This document shows, one piece after another, positions 8,726 through 17,978 of a stretch of 64,000 nucleotides of DNA; the stretch's first letter is position 1; every line of letters starts with the position of its first letter. Made by a program: the position numbers and the translations under genes. The DNA comes from Gemmatimonadota bacterium (lineage in GTDB: Bacteria; Gemmatimonadota; Gemmatimonadetes; Gemmatimonadales; Gemmatimonadaceae). The stretch spans positions 1-64,000 of the forward strand of contig JAPLKU010000004.1 of the NCBI GenBank assembly GCA_026387935.1, written 5' to 3'. The notes beneath the pieces were generated by a model that was not told where the DNA came from, did no database searches, and saw only the letters and a program-made list of their open reading frames with translations.

Positions 8726-9484
8726 ATGCGTGTGAATCGTTTCACTATTTCTGGGACGATGGTGGTGGCCTGCCTGACGCTCGGCGCGGCCGCATCGTCG
8801 GCCCAGGAGTTGTCCGGAAACGGATTTCTCTTCGGTGCGCCGTCTGGGAGTTTCTCACTCCGCGCGGGGTATGCAGGTGCATCGGCCGGGAGCGACCTGT
8901 TTTCGCAGATGACGCGAGACCTGAGTCTCAACAAGAAGGACTTTTCATCGCTCGGGTACGGCTTCGACCTCTCGCTTGCGCTGCGTCCGCGACTCGACCT
9001 CGTCGTGAGTGCGGACCTGAGCGGCATGGAGAAGAAGTCGGATTTTCGGGACTGGCAGGACAACTCCGGCAAGCCCATCGAGCAGACCACGAGCTTTTCA
9101 CGACAGTCGTACCTGGCGAGCCTCAAGTACTACCTGCTGCCCTACGGCCGCACACTCGGTAAGCTCGCGTGGGTTCCGGCGCGGTATGCGCCATGGGTCA
9201 GTGCCGGTATAGGCCGCACGGAATACTACTTCAAGCAGACCGGCGACTTCGTCGATTTCAAGAAGAACAACCTGGTGTTTCACGACACGTTCAACTCATC
9301 GAAGTGGGGCAGCGCCGCGCAGGTGGCGGCTGGCGTCGACTGGAATCTCAGTCAGCGATTTGCCTTGACGACCCAGGCGAGGTATCTCTGGGGGCAGGCT
9401 GATCTTGGACTCGATTTTTCTGGCTTTGATCCGATCGACCTGTCGGGCATTGGGATGACCGGCGGTTTGACCATTCGGTTTTAG
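8726..9484 (+). CDS. Outer-membrane beta-barrel protein
   Basis: A 252-residue exported protein with a signal peptide (residues 1-23, ASSAQE). The mature part alternates aromatic/hydrophobic and polar residues (for example SFSLRAGYAGAS, ALRPRLDLVVSADLS, YLASLKYYLLPYG) and ends in GGLTIRF. A terminal phenylalanine is the usual BAM-recognition signature of outer-membrane barrels. I chose the ATG at 8726 because GGAGG at 8715-8719 is well placed; an ATG at 8720 in the same frame is possible. The next gene starts 12 bases after the stop, so the two form an operon. Porin versus enzyme cannot be told from the sequence. Confidence 0.75.
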   Translation: MRVNRFTISGTMVVACLTLGAAASSAQELSGNGFLFGAPSGSFSLRAGYAGASAGSDLFSQMTRDLSLNKKDFSSLGYGFDLSLALRPRLDLVVSADLSGMEKKSDFRDWQDNSGKPIEQTTSFSRQSYLASLKYYLLPYGRTLGKLAWVPARYAPWVSAGIGRTEYYFKQTGDFVDFKKNNLVFHDTFNSSKWGSAAQVAAGVDWNLSQRFALTTQARYLWGQADLGLDFSGFDPIDLSGIGMTGGLTIRF

Positions 9485-9496
9485 GGAGAGGACCAC

Positions 9497-10831
9497 ATGA
9501 ACTCGATACGGAACGCCCTGCTCGCGGTCACCGTACTTGCGTTGGGCACGAGCGCGCTCGGCGCGCAAGGTGCTGCGCAAGGCGCTGCGCAGAGTGGTGC
9601 CGCCGCGGATGTTCGCTGGCAGGCGTGGATTGGTTGCTGGGCGCCGGTGGCCGGAGAGAACGGCATGCCGCGCGAACTTGGCGCCATGACGTTGGCGCGC
9701 GTGTGTGTGACCCCCGCGGCTGGAACGTCGGCGGTCGAGGTTTCGACCATTGCATCCGGCAAGGTGGTGGATCGCCAGCGCATCGAAGTGGATGGCATGC
9801 CGCACCAGGTTTCGCGCGATGGCTGCACGGGAACGGAGACCGCGCGCTGGGCGAACACCGGCACGCGCGTGTATGTAAGCACGGACCTGTCCTGTGCCGG
9901 CGGCGTGACACGGCGCGGCAGAGGCGTCCTTTCATTCTCGCAGCGCTACGAGTGGCTCGATGTGCGTGGCATGGCGAGCGGCACCTCGTCCGGCGTGTCG
10001 GTTGCACGCTACGTGATTTCCGACGATACGGCGGGGCTGCCGGTCGAACTGCGGACCGTGGCCACGAGCCGCACGAAGGCCGAGAACAACTCCTTGCTGG
10101 CCGCTGCCGCTCCGCTGACCCTCGCCGATATCGCCGACGTCGCGGTGACTGCCGACAGCGGTGTGGCGACGACGTGGCTGATGGAGCGGACGCAGGGCGT
10201 GAGGCTCTCAATCAATGGCAAGCAGCTGGAAATGCTCGCTGACCAGGGTGTGCCGCCGGCCGTGATCGACGTGGTTGTTGCGATTGCGCATCCGAACGTC
10301 TTTGCGCTGAATCCGAATTCGCGTGATGCGCAGTTCAAGACGCGCGAAGTCACGAGCGGGATGCTGAACAGCAGCAGCGCGACGTACATCCCGGGAATCG
10401 GATTCACGTATGGTTGGTCGCCGTACTCGGGGATGTACAGCCCGTACTACAGCTCGTTCTACGGATACGGAAATCCGTACTATGGCTACAGCAATGGATA
10501 TGGCAATGGATATGGTTACGGCTACGGCGGCTACTCGCCGTACTACGGCTACTATCCCGGTTCGCAGCCTATCATCGTGGTGACGCGCGGATCGGACGCG
10601 AATCCGACAAGCGAGCCGCACGGCAGAGTGGCGAAGGGCGGCGGCTATTCAAGTGGATCGAGCTCGAGTTCAGCGGGCGGTTCGTCGTCCTCCTCGTCCG
10701 GGAGCAGCGGTAGTTCGTCCGGCGGTAGTTCGTCGAGCGGTAGTTCGTCCGGCGGAAGTTCATCGGGCGGTTCGGCGAGCAGCGGTGGTGGCGATGTGCG
10801 CACTGCGGTGCGGAAGCCGCCTCAGCCCTAG
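9497..10831 (+). CDS. Secreted protein with Tyr/Gly-rich and Ser/Gly-rich low-complexity tail
   Basis: A 444-residue exported protein. It has a signal peptide (1-22, LGAQ), a short QGAAQGAAQ repeat, and a domain of about 280 residues with four cysteines (IGCWAPV, ARVCVTP, RDGCTGT, DLSCAGG) that may form two disulfides. A Tyr-Gly-rich stretch follows (about 305-355; repeated YYGY/GYGYG) and then a Ser/Gly-rich stretch (about 385-432) before a short basic C-terminus. Such tails are typical of surface-exposed or adhesive, intrinsically disordered segments, but no family is recognised. An SD (GGGAGAGG) precedes the start, 12 bases downstream of the barrel gene, which suggests joint export or assembly. 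Confidence 0.75.
   Translation: MNSIRNALLAVTVLALGTSALGAQGAAQGAAQSGAAADVRWQAWIGCWAPVAGENGMPRELGAMTLARVCVTPAAGTSAVEVSTIASGKVVDRQRIEVDGMPHQVSRDGCTGTETARWANTGTRVYVSTDLSCAGGVTRRGRGVLSFSQRYEWLDVRGMASGTSSGVSVARYVISDDTAGLPVELRTVATSRTKAENNSLLAAAAPLTLADIADVAVTADSGVATTWLMERTQGVRLSINGKQLEMLADQGVPPAVIDVVVAIAHPNVFALNPNSRDAQFKTREVTSGMLNSSSATYIPGIGFTYGWSPYSGMYSPYYSSFYGYGNPYYGYSNGYGNGYGYGYGGYSPYYGYYPGSQPIIVVTRGSDANPTSEPHGRVAKGGGYSSGSSSSSAGGSSSSSSGSSGSSSGGSSSSGSSSGGSSSGGSASSGGGDVRTAVRKPPQP
10663..10791 (+). repeat. Ser/Gly-coding low-complexity repeat
   Basis: Imperfect repeats of GGTAGTTCGTCC-like units encode a polySer-Gly tract near the C-terminus of the secreted protein. The near-identity of adjacent units suggests recent expansion by slippage. 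Confidence 0.8.
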
Positions 10832-10845
10832 CCAACAGACAAAAA

Positions 10846-10886
10846 CGAGCGGCCGGCGGAGAAATCCGCCGGCCGCTTTGTTTTGT
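10846..10886. terminator. Bidirectional intrinsic terminator
   Basis: A perfect 13-bp stem (10848-10860 with 10865-10877) capped by a GAAA tetraloop, followed by a T-rich run on the plus strand and preceded by AAAAA, which is a T-run on the minus strand. It lies between the convergent low-complexity protein and M14 carboxypeptidase genes. Confidence 0.9.
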
Positions 10887-10897
10887 CCTCTGCTTGC

Positions 10898-13573
10898 CTA
10901 CGGAACGATCGGCGGGCTCCAGAAGCCTGGTGTGTTCTTCGCGTTCGCGCTCACTTCCCCAGAGAACATCAACGAGTTGAAGATCATCCGGAACGTGCCG
11001 GTCGGTTGGCCGCGCCACTGCGGCTGAAATCCGAACAGCACCACGTGGCCCTTGCCCTTCTTCACGTCGAGTGCAGCGGCCTGACCCTGCATGTACTTCG
11101 CGCCGCTGAGATAGCCGGAGCGAAGTGGAGCGGCCGGGTACTTGGCGATGACCGAGCCCTCGAAGCCATCGAGCGTCGTGAATACCGGGCTACCGCTGAC
11201 GACAACGTCGGCCGTCTCGGGCATACCGGCCATGACCGGATGCAGCGGATCGACATTCACCTGCATGATGGAGACGCCGGTGAAGTACTCGCTGCGCTGC
11301 AATCCGCCGACCACGTTGCGCACAGGCAGCTTGAGCGCCGTGATGGCGCCTGTCGCGCCCTGATTCCAGGCGACGACGGTGCCGCCGCCGGAAACGAACG
11401 AATCAACGGCACGCGTGCGCGATTCACCGGCGAGGAGGGCGGTGCTGTCCACGCCGCCGCGTCCACCTCTCCCGCCACCAGCCCCGCCACCGCCACCGCG
11501 CCCACCGCCGCCGGCACCAAATGCCTGCGAGGCCATGACGACCACATCAAACTTTGACGCGAGGTCGCCGGCCTGAAGGTCCGCGGGACCGATGAGCTTG
11601 TACGAGTAGCCGTGGGTGTCGAAAAGCCACTCGGTCCACCCTTCATCCATGTTGCCGGGCGCCGCCTTGTAGAGCGCGATGCGCTTGGGCGCGACGGATG
11701 ATGCCGGCAGCGTCGCAACACGTTCGGCGCGCACTGAAAGCTCAGCTGCCCACGCATCGGCTTTCGCCGCCGCGATGCCAGAGACCGCCCAGCGCTCGGT
11801 GCCGCGGCCCGTGTTGGCGACGTATCGCACCGTAGCGCCTTCGCTGAGGGCCTTAGTCACGAAGCGGAACGAGTTGTTCTGCTTCGGGTCGAGCAGCACG
11901 TGCTCGCCGGTGCCGGAGATTGCGCCGGCAGAACTGACGATGCCCGCCGCGACGGCATTGGTCGTGAGCGGAAACTCCGCCGACTTGCCCCACACGTCCG
12001 GCGTGCCCTTCACGGGCTTCATCGCGGCGCGAAAATCGGCAGAGAGCGGCGTCTTGGCTTCAACAACCTTCACTCCCATCTGGAAGGGGAGCGTCCATCC
12101 TGCCGCGTCATACGGAAGATCATCGCCCAGCTCCGGATACTTCTGCACTTCGAAGATCTCGCGCACGAGCTCGCCGAACTCCTGGTCCATCGGCACCACC
12201 CAGGTGCCCTTGGGATAGCTGGTGCCATCCACCGTGGCGTCACGCTCGAGCTGGCTGATGCGCACGCCGTGAAACGCAAACCGCCGCAGCAGTTCGACCG
12301 GCGCCATCGGGTCGTGCTGTTGCTGAGCGACGATGTAGGCGTACGGCGCCGAATTGCGGTACTTCTTGATGACGTCGCGGCCGGACTGATAGCGATTGTA
12401 GAGCAGCTCCTCGCGGAACTTCGCGGCGAACTTGAGCGTCGCGCGCGAGGCGGTGACCATGTAATCCACGGCGTCGCGCAGTTTCCAGGGGCCGCCGGCC
12501 CAGGGACTCAGGTAGAGCGCCTGCGGGCGGAGTTCGCGGTATTCCGCAGGGAAGGTTTCGGGACGCCCAGGTGTCTTTGGTGTTGCGCAGTTGCCGCCCT
12601 GCGTCTCAGTCCACCATGAAGGAATGTTCTGATACACCGGCATGTAGTCGATGTAGCCCGGGTAGTAGGCGTCGAAGGTGGCGAGCATGTGCACGCCGCC
12701 GGGCTGTCCGTGGGCGTCGAGTTCCTGTGCGATGTAGGTGCCGATCGAGTTGATCGTGCGTGCCGGAATTGGCGGTGCGCGCAGGCCGACCGGGTCGGCA
12801 AAAGGCGGAATCCACATCCGCGTCGGTTCCGGCGACGATTGGTGGTGGACGTAGATGATGTTCGGCTCCCACTCGCGCCAGACTTTTTGGATGACGCGCG
12901 ACTCCACGACGTTCAGCATGTAACTGTCGCGATTGTTGTCGTGGCCGATGTACTTCTGGTAGAGCTCCATCGGGCCGGTGTTCTTTCCGGTGTACTGATC
13001 GCGGCACCAGTTCACGACGATGTCCTGACCATCCGGATTGATGGACGGCCAGAGGACGAAAATCACGTTGTCGAGGATGTCGCGCACTTCGGGTTCATTT
13101 GCGCGCGCGAGCAGCGAGTACGCGAGGAGTGGCGTGTGCTGCGAGCCGGCGATCTCCGATGCGTGCAAGCCACCACTGATGTCCACGATGGCGCGGCCTT
13201 CACGCGCCAAGGCCCGGGCGGTGCTGTCAGTGAGCCCTTCGGGGTGCGCCAGTCGCTGCGCGATCTGCCGATAGTGGTCGAGCTTCGCGAGGTTCGCGGG
13301 CGACGAGATAACCGCAATCGTCCATGGCCTGCCGGTCGATGTCTTGCCGACCTCGATCAGTTTGATCCGGTTCGTCGCGGCCGCGAGGCGCTTGAAGTAG
13401 GTCATCGACTGGCCGTAGTCGAAGAGCTGGCTGTCGGCGCCGACGGCAAACCCGAGGCTGGATTCCGGCGTCGGGATCGTTGATTTGGATTGCTGTGCGG
13501 CAGCCGCAGAAACGATCGCGAGGCTCAAAAAGAGCATGCGACCGAGCGGTCCTGAGAGGTATCGCGCCGACAT
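10898..13573 (-). CDS. Secreted M14-family zinc carboxypeptidase
   Basis: An 891-residue exported protein with a signal peptide in residues 1-26. The M14 domain lies at about 35-380: zinc ligands His and Glu are in SGGLHASEIAGSQ, followed by INPDGQD and YVHHQSSP. The downstream region of roughly 500 residues contains a ThuA/glutamine-amidotransferase-like segment (KRIALYKA, DVVVMASQAF) interrupted by a long Gly/Arg-rich insert (GAGGGGRGGGGG and on). M14 enzymes remove C-terminal residues from peptides, here probably outside the cytoplasm. The frame stays open upstream to 13708, but the ATG at 13573 directly precedes the signal peptide. It is divergent from an S9 peptidase with about 110 bases between starts, suggesting linked peptide catabolism. 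Confidence 0.85.
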   Translation of the reverse strand: MSARYLSGPLGRMLFLSLAIVSAAAAQQSKSTIPTPESSLGFAVGADSQLFDYGQSMTYFKRLAAATNRIKLIEVGKTSTGRPWTIAVISSPANLAKLDHYRQIAQRLAHPEGLTDSTARALAREGRAIVDISGGLHASEIAGSQHTPLLAYSLLARANEPEVRDILDNVIFVLWPSINPDGQDIVVNWCRDQYTGKNTGPMELYQKYIGHDNNRDSYMLNVVESRVIQKVWREWEPNIIYVHHQSSPEPTRMWIPPFADPVGLRAPPIPARTINSIGTYIAQELDAHGQPGGVHMLATFDAYYPGYIDYMPVYQNIPSWWTETQGGNCATPKTPGRPETFPAEYRELRPQALYLSPWAGGPWKLRDAVDYMVTASRATLKFAAKFREELLYNRYQSGRDVIKKYRNSAPYAYIVAQQQHDPMAPVELLRRFAFHGVRISQLERDATVDGTSYPKGTWVVPMDQEFGELVREIFEVQKYPELGDDLPYDAAGWTLPFQMGVKVVEAKTPLSADFRAAMKPVKGTPDVWGKSAEFPLTTNAVAAGIVSSAGAISGTGEHVLLDPKQNNSFRFVTKALSEGATVRYVANTGRGTERWAVSGIAAAKADAWAAELSVRAERVATLPASSVAPKRIALYKAAPGNMDEGWTEWLFDTHGYSYKLIGPADLQAGDLASKFDVVVMASQAFGAGGGGRGGGGGAGGGRGGRGGVDSTALLAGESRTRAVDSFVSGGGTVVAWNQGATGAITALKLPVRNVVGGLQRSEYFTGVSIMQVNVDPLHPVMAGMPETADVVVSGSPVFTTLDGFEGSVIAKYPAAPLRSGYLSGAKYMQGQAAALDVKKGKGHVVLFGFQPQWRGQPTGTFRMIFNSLMFSGEVSANAKNTPGFWSPPIVP

Positions 13574-13622
13574 TCGGAACTCCGTGGCGGGGTGGCGGCG
13601 CCGGAATGGGCGCCGGTCGTCG

Positions 13623-13651
13623 TGGAAAAGCAGGTGACACCGTCGTATGAT
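13623..13651 (+). promoter_or_regulatory. Likely sigma70-type promoter of the S9 peptidase
   Basis: TGGAAA (4 of 6 to TTGACA) at 13623-13628, a 17-base spacer, and TATGAT (5 of 6) at 13646-13651. Transcription would start near 13658, giving a leader of about 28 bases before the ATG at 13686. Confidence 0.5.
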
Positions 13652-13685
13652 GCTTTCCTCTCCATCCTTTCGGGAGTAGGTCACC

Positions 13686-16529
13686 ATGCGTGGCATGCAG
13701 ACGATCATCGGGTTGGCGCTGGGTCTTGCGACAACCGCAGCACTTCAGGCACAGGCCCCCAAGGGCCGAGTACCGGCCTCGGACTACGGCAAATGGGAAA
13801 CGCCAGCTGGCGGTGAGCTGTCGCCCGACGGAAAATGGGTGGCCTATGAGCTGCGCCGGGTGAGCGGGAGCAACGAACTCCGGTACCGGCAGATTGGGGC
13901 CGCGCAGGAGCAAACGGTGCGGATGGCGACCGCGCCGCAATTCACCCGCGACAGCCGATGGCTCGTGTACACGATCGCACCGGATACCGGTGGCGCAGGC
14001 GGGGCAGGAGCCGCCGGTGGTCGAGGTGGACGCGGCGGGCGCGGCGGCGGCGATGGTGCAACTCGCAGCAAAGTGGGCATTGTGGACCTGCGGAGTGGCG
14101 CCACGCTCGCGTTTGATGACGTGCAATCATTTGCCCTGTCGCAGAACGGGGCGCAGGTGGCACTGAGGCGATACCGTGCGCCGGGCGCCGCCGGCGCACC
14201 TGCGCCACGCGGGGCTGACCTCGTGGTGCGCGACCTGGACAAGGGAACCCAGGTGACGTTTGGCAATGTGGCGGACTTCGCCTGGAGCGACGAAGGAACC
14301 TTGCTTGCCATGACCGTGGACGTTGAGGGACGCACGGGCAATGGCGTGCAGGTGCTCGACGCCTCCACCGGCACGCTTCGGTCGCTCGACGGCGGGGATC
14401 ATACGTACTCGGGAATCCTCTGGCGCGCCAAGAGCGCCGACCTCGCGCTCTTCCGCAGTCGCACCGACACCGCGTTCGCCGACACGAGCCAGGTGGTGGT
14501 GACCTGGAAGAACGCCGGCTCGGCAAATCCCGCACGTGCCATCTACGACTTTTCAACCGACAATCGCTTTCCCGAAGGGATGCGCGTAGCGTCGTATCGC
14601 GCGCTCCAGTGGAATGGCGATGGCAGCGCCCTGATGTTCGGCATGGCGCCGAGAGAACCGAAGCCAGTTCCGGCTGGGCGTGGCGGTTCCACGCCGGCGC
14701 GCGTGCAGGTCTGGCACTGGAAGGACGTGCGTCAGTTCCGTCAGCAGGAAGTGAATGCCGCGCAGGATCGCACCCGCACGCTGCCGGTGAGCTGGCATGT
14801 GGGCACGAATGCCGTCGTGAAGCTGTCTGATGATCCCTACGAGACGCTTCAGTTCTCGGAGCAACGGAACGCCGCGCTCGCGGTGGACCCGTCCGCGTAT
14901 TTCAAGGAAATGCTGTCGGGCCGCTCGTACCGCGACATCGTTCGTGTGGATGCCGCAACGGGAAAGCGCGAGCCGGTCATCAGCCGCACCGCCGGTACGG
15001 CCACGATCAGCCCAAGTGGGCGCTACGTGCTCTACGCGCAGAAGGGTCAGTGGTGGAGTTACGACGCGCAGAGTGGGAAGCGCGCGAACCTGACGGACAA
15101 ATCAAAGGGCAACTTCGTTGATGTCGAAGACGACCATCCGACCGCCGAACGTGCGCTGTACGGCGTCGCGGGCTGGGCACCGGCAGAGAATGCGGTGTTC
15201 GTGTATGACCAGTTCGATATGTGGCGCCTGAACGTCGATGGGTCTGGCGCGGAACGCCTGACGCGTGGCCGCGAAGATTCTACCGTGTACCGGCACGTTT
15301 CGGTTGACGCGGACCGAGCCGTTGGAGGCGGTCGGGGCGGACGCGGTGGCGGCGGGGGTGGCGCCGCGACGATCGACTTGTCGAAGCCGGTGATGCTGTC
15401 GTCGACCGGCGAGTGGAACAAGAAGGCCGGGTACGCCAAGCTCACGGGCGGAAAGGTCCAACGGCTGGTTTGGCGCGACAAGGCAATCGGCGGGCTGCAA
15501 AAGGCGCGCGACGCGGAGAGCTATCTCTTCACGGAGCAGAGCTATGCCGACTCACCCAACTATCTGGCGGCGACGTCGGACGCGCTGTCGACGGCGGCGC
15601 CCGTGTCGAAGACGAACCCCTTCCAGGGTGACTACGGGTGGGGCAAACAGGTGCTGATGGACTACAAGAACAAACGTGGCGACAAGCTGCAGATGATGCT
15701 GACCTACCCGGCCAACTATCAGCCGGGGAAGAAGTATCCGATGCTGGTCTACTACTACGAAAAACTTTCGCAGGGCTTTCATCAATACGTTGGACCCAGC
15801 GACCGCACAGTATACAACACACAGAACTTCAGCCAGGAGGGTTACTTCGTCCTCCGTCCTGACGTGGTGTTCCAAAAACGGAATCCCGGCTGGTCCGGAC
15901 TCGACTGCGTCACCTCGGCGGTAAAGACGGCCGTCGCTGCCGTCGCCGAGATTGACGCCAAGAAAGTCGGCGCGATGGGACACTCATGGGGTGGCTACCA
16001 GACGGCGTTCTACGCCGTGCATGCACCGGAAACGTTCGCCGCAGCGATCGCCGGCGCACCACTCACCGACCTCGTGTCGTTCTACGGCTACACGTCGGGG
16101 AACTCAGGGCTCGCCGAGGCTCAGCACTTTGAAACCGGCCAGGAGCGGATGGACGTTTCGCTCTGGGAGGATCGCAACGCATTCATCCGAAACTCCACGG
16201 TATTCGCGATGGACTCGCTGCGTATCCCGCTCTTGCTCGAAGAAGGCGACGCGGACGGCAACGTGAACGCATTCCAGAGTCAGGAGTTGTACAACTTCGG
16301 GCGTCGTCTCGGGAAGGAAGTGGTGTATCTCGTGTACGAGGGCGAGAACCACAACGTGGCCCGCGTCGAGAGCCAGCGTGACTACCACAACCGGCAGATT
16401 GAGTGGTTTGGCCACTACCTGAAGGGCGAACCCGCGGCGGACTGGATCGCGAATGGCGAGACCTATCTGCAACGCCAGAAGATTCTGAAGGGACAGGTGC
16501 CGCAACCAACGACGCCCATTCGGCCGTAA
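13686..16529 (+). CDS. Secreted S9-family serine peptidase (prolyl oligopeptidase type)
   Basis: A 947-residue exported enzyme with a signal peptide in residues 1-22 (LQAQA). A beta-propeller of about 600 residues (SPDGKWVAYE and similar blades) contains two Gly/Arg-rich inserts near residues 100-122 and 545-560. The C-terminal alpha/beta-hydrolase domain carries the catalytic serine in GHSWGG (Ser767), an acid in EGDADGN (Asp855 or 857) and histidine in GENHN (His889). S9 enzymes cleave short peptides after proline or other residues; specificity cannot be read here. It is divergent from the M14 gene, and GGGAG precedes the ATG. Confidence 0.9.
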   Translation: MRGMQTIIGLALGLATTAALQAQAPKGRVPASDYGKWETPAGGELSPDGKWVAYELRRVSGSNELRYRQIGAAQEQTVRMATAPQFTRDSRWLVYTIAPDTGGAGGAGAAGGRGGRGGRGGGDGATRSKVGIVDLRSGATLAFDDVQSFALSQNGAQVALRRYRAPGAAGAPAPRGADLVVRDLDKGTQVTFGNVADFAWSDEGTLLAMTVDVEGRTGNGVQVLDASTGTLRSLDGGDHTYSGILWRAKSADLALFRSRTDTAFADTSQVVVTWKNAGSANPARAIYDFSTDNRFPEGMRVASYRALQWNGDGSALMFGMAPREPKPVPAGRGGSTPARVQVWHWKDVRQFRQQEVNAAQDRTRTLPVSWHVGTNAVVKLSDDPYETLQFSEQRNAALAVDPSAYFKEMLSGRSYRDIVRVDAATGKREPVISRTAGTATISPSGRYVLYAQKGQWWSYDAQSGKRANLTDKSKGNFVDVEDDHPTAERALYGVAGWAPAENAVFVYDQFDMWRLNVDGSGAERLTRGREDSTVYRHVSVDADRAVGGGRGGRGGGGGGAATIDLSKPVMLSSTGEWNKKAGYAKLTGGKVQRLVWRDKAIGGLQKARDAESYLFTEQSYADSPNYLAATSDALSTAAPVSKTNPFQGDYGWGKQVLMDYKNKRGDKLQMMLTYPANYQPGKKYPMLVYYYEKLSQGFHQYVGPSDRTVYNTQNFSQEGYFVLRPDVVFQKRNPGWSGLDCVTSAVKTAVAAVAEIDAKKVGAMGHSWGGYQTAFYAVHAPETFAAAIAGAPLTDLVSFYGYTSGNSGLAEAQHFETGQERMDVSLWEDRNAFIRNSTVFAMDSLRIPLLLEEGDADGNVNAFQSQELYNFGRRLGKEVVYLVYEGENHNVARVESQRDYHNRQIEWFGHYLKGEPAADWIANGETYLQRQKILKGQVPQPTTPIRP

Positions 16530-16559
16530 CGCCATGGGTGTTCGCGGCGATGGTCACGC

Positions 16560-17978
16560 GTGACCGATGTTCGTGCGCTCCTGACTGAACCAACGCCCCG
16601 CGCGGCTCGCGCGGTGGCGTTGCAGCTGCTTGACGTACTCGACGCGTCGTACACGCGTCTCGACCAGCCCGGCGACCTCGAGGCGCTGCACGACTTTCGT
16701 GTAGCGCTCAGGCGGTTGCGGAGTTGGTTGCGGGCATACCGGCGCGACGTCCGCGATAGCGTTGGCAAGAAGGGGATGCGAAGTCTCGCGACACTGGCGG
16801 ACGTTACCACGGACAGTCGAGACATCGAAGTACATCTCGAGTGGCTCACGGCGCAGGAGGCCAAGCTCAAGCCGGCTGATCTTGTCGGCGCACATTGGCT
16901 GCGCGACCGCCTGATCACCGACAAGCGCCGCGCCGATGCCGCGCTCAGCGAAGGCCTGGCCGCGGATTTTACGGCACTGTCGGCGCGGCTCCGAAAGAAG
17001 CTCTCGCGCTACGCTGTGGCGGTGTGGGACCAGGAAGCGAGCGACCGGTGGGCGATCACCGCGGCGAATCAGATCCAGGACGCGTTTCTCTCTCTGCGCC
17101 GGCGACTCACGGCCGTTGAGAGCATGGATGACGACGAGAATGCACATCGGGCGCGGATTGCCGGTAAGCGACTCCGATACCTGCTCGAGCCGCTGACCGA
17201 TGTCCTCGCTGCGGTCCCAAAGAGTGTAGGGCTCCTAAAAACCGTGCAGGACCAGATCGGCTCAATTCACGACGCGCATATTTTTTCGCGGTTGGTGCGG
17301 CGACATGTGCCAACACCCGCGCGCACGCCCGCGCGCACGCCCGCGCGACGAAAGCCGAAAACCGATCCGCGCAAAGGGCTTCGCGCGCTGGCAAAACGAC
17401 TCGAACTCCGGCGCGAGGAGTCGTGGCGCGCGTTTACCGAAGTCTGGCTCGAACGCGATTTCACGCAACTCGCGGCGCTGGTGCACGGCATCGTGCGCGA
17501 GTTGCGGGAGATTGGTGGTGCGGGTGTCGAGATCGAGCGGAAATATCTGCTCCGCAAACTTCCACCCGAAACCAAACGCGCGCCGTTCGCCAAAATCGAA
17601 CAGGGCTATCTGCCCGGGAAATCCCTCATCGAGCGGCTGCGCCGGGTGACCGCCTCGGGCAAAACGAGCTATCTCCGAACAGTGAAACTTGGACGTGGGC
17701 TCGTGCGAACAGAAGTCGAGGAGCCAGCGTCCTATTCAGTGTTCAAGGCGATGTGGCCGCTCACCAAGGGCAAGCGCCTGACGAAAAAACGGTATCAGCT
17801 CGCTGATGCTGGGCATGTCTGGGAAATTGACGAGTTCACTGATCGCGAGCTCATCCTTGCCGAAGTCGAGCTCGCATCCGCGCATGATCAGGTGGTCGTA
17901 CCGGAGTGGCTGGAACGGTGCGTTGTTCGCGAAGTCACGAACGAACCGGAGTACCTGAATCACACCTTGGCACGATGA
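16560..17978 (+). CDS. CHAD-CYTH fusion protein (polyphosphate/triphosphate-related)
   Basis: A 472-residue cytosolic protein with a GTG start. Residues about 5-310 are a CHAD domain with conserved basic helices (LHDFRVALRRLRSWLRAYRR; AHRARIAGKRLRYLLEPL), which in other proteins bind polyphosphate. A Pro-Ala-Arg-Thr repeat (about 253-263) interrupts it. Residues about 318-470 are a CYTH (triphosphate tunnel metalloenzyme) domain opening with the hallmark ExExK motif in VEIERKYLL. CYTH is usually N-terminal when fused to CHAD; the order here is reversed. The likely role is hydrolysis or binding of inorganic triphosphate or polyphosphate. The stop overlaps the start of the VOC gene (ATGA), so the two are coupled. 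Confidence 0.85.
   Translation: MTDVRALLTEPTPRAARAVALQLLDVLDASYTRLDQPGDLEALHDFRVALRRLRSWLRAYRRDVRDSVGKKGMRSLATLADVTTDSRDIEVHLEWLTAQEAKLKPADLVGAHWLRDRLITDKRRADAALSEGLAADFTALSARLRKKLSRYAVAVWDQEASDRWAITAANQIQDAFLSLRRRLTAVESMDDDENAHRARIAGKRLRYLLEPLTDVLAAVPKSVGLLKTVQDQIGSIHDAHIFSRLVRRHVPTPARTPARTPARRKPKTDPRKGLRALAKRLELRREESWRAFTEVWLERDFTQLAALVHGIVRELREIGGAGVEIERKYLLRKLPPETKRAPFAKIEQGYLPGKSLIERLRRVTASGKTSYLRTVKLGRGLVRTEVEEPASYSVFKAMWPLTKGKRLTKKRYQLADAGHVWEIDEFTDRELILAEVELASAHDQVVVPEWLERCVVREVTNEPEYLNHTLAR
17313..17348 (+). repeat. 12-bp tandem repeat, three units, inside the CHAD domain
   Basis: Three 12-bp units (ACACCCGCGCGC, ACGCCCGCGCGC, ACGCCCGCGCGA) encode Thr-Pro-Ala-Arg repeated three times in a linker between CHAD helices. 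Confidence 0.9.
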
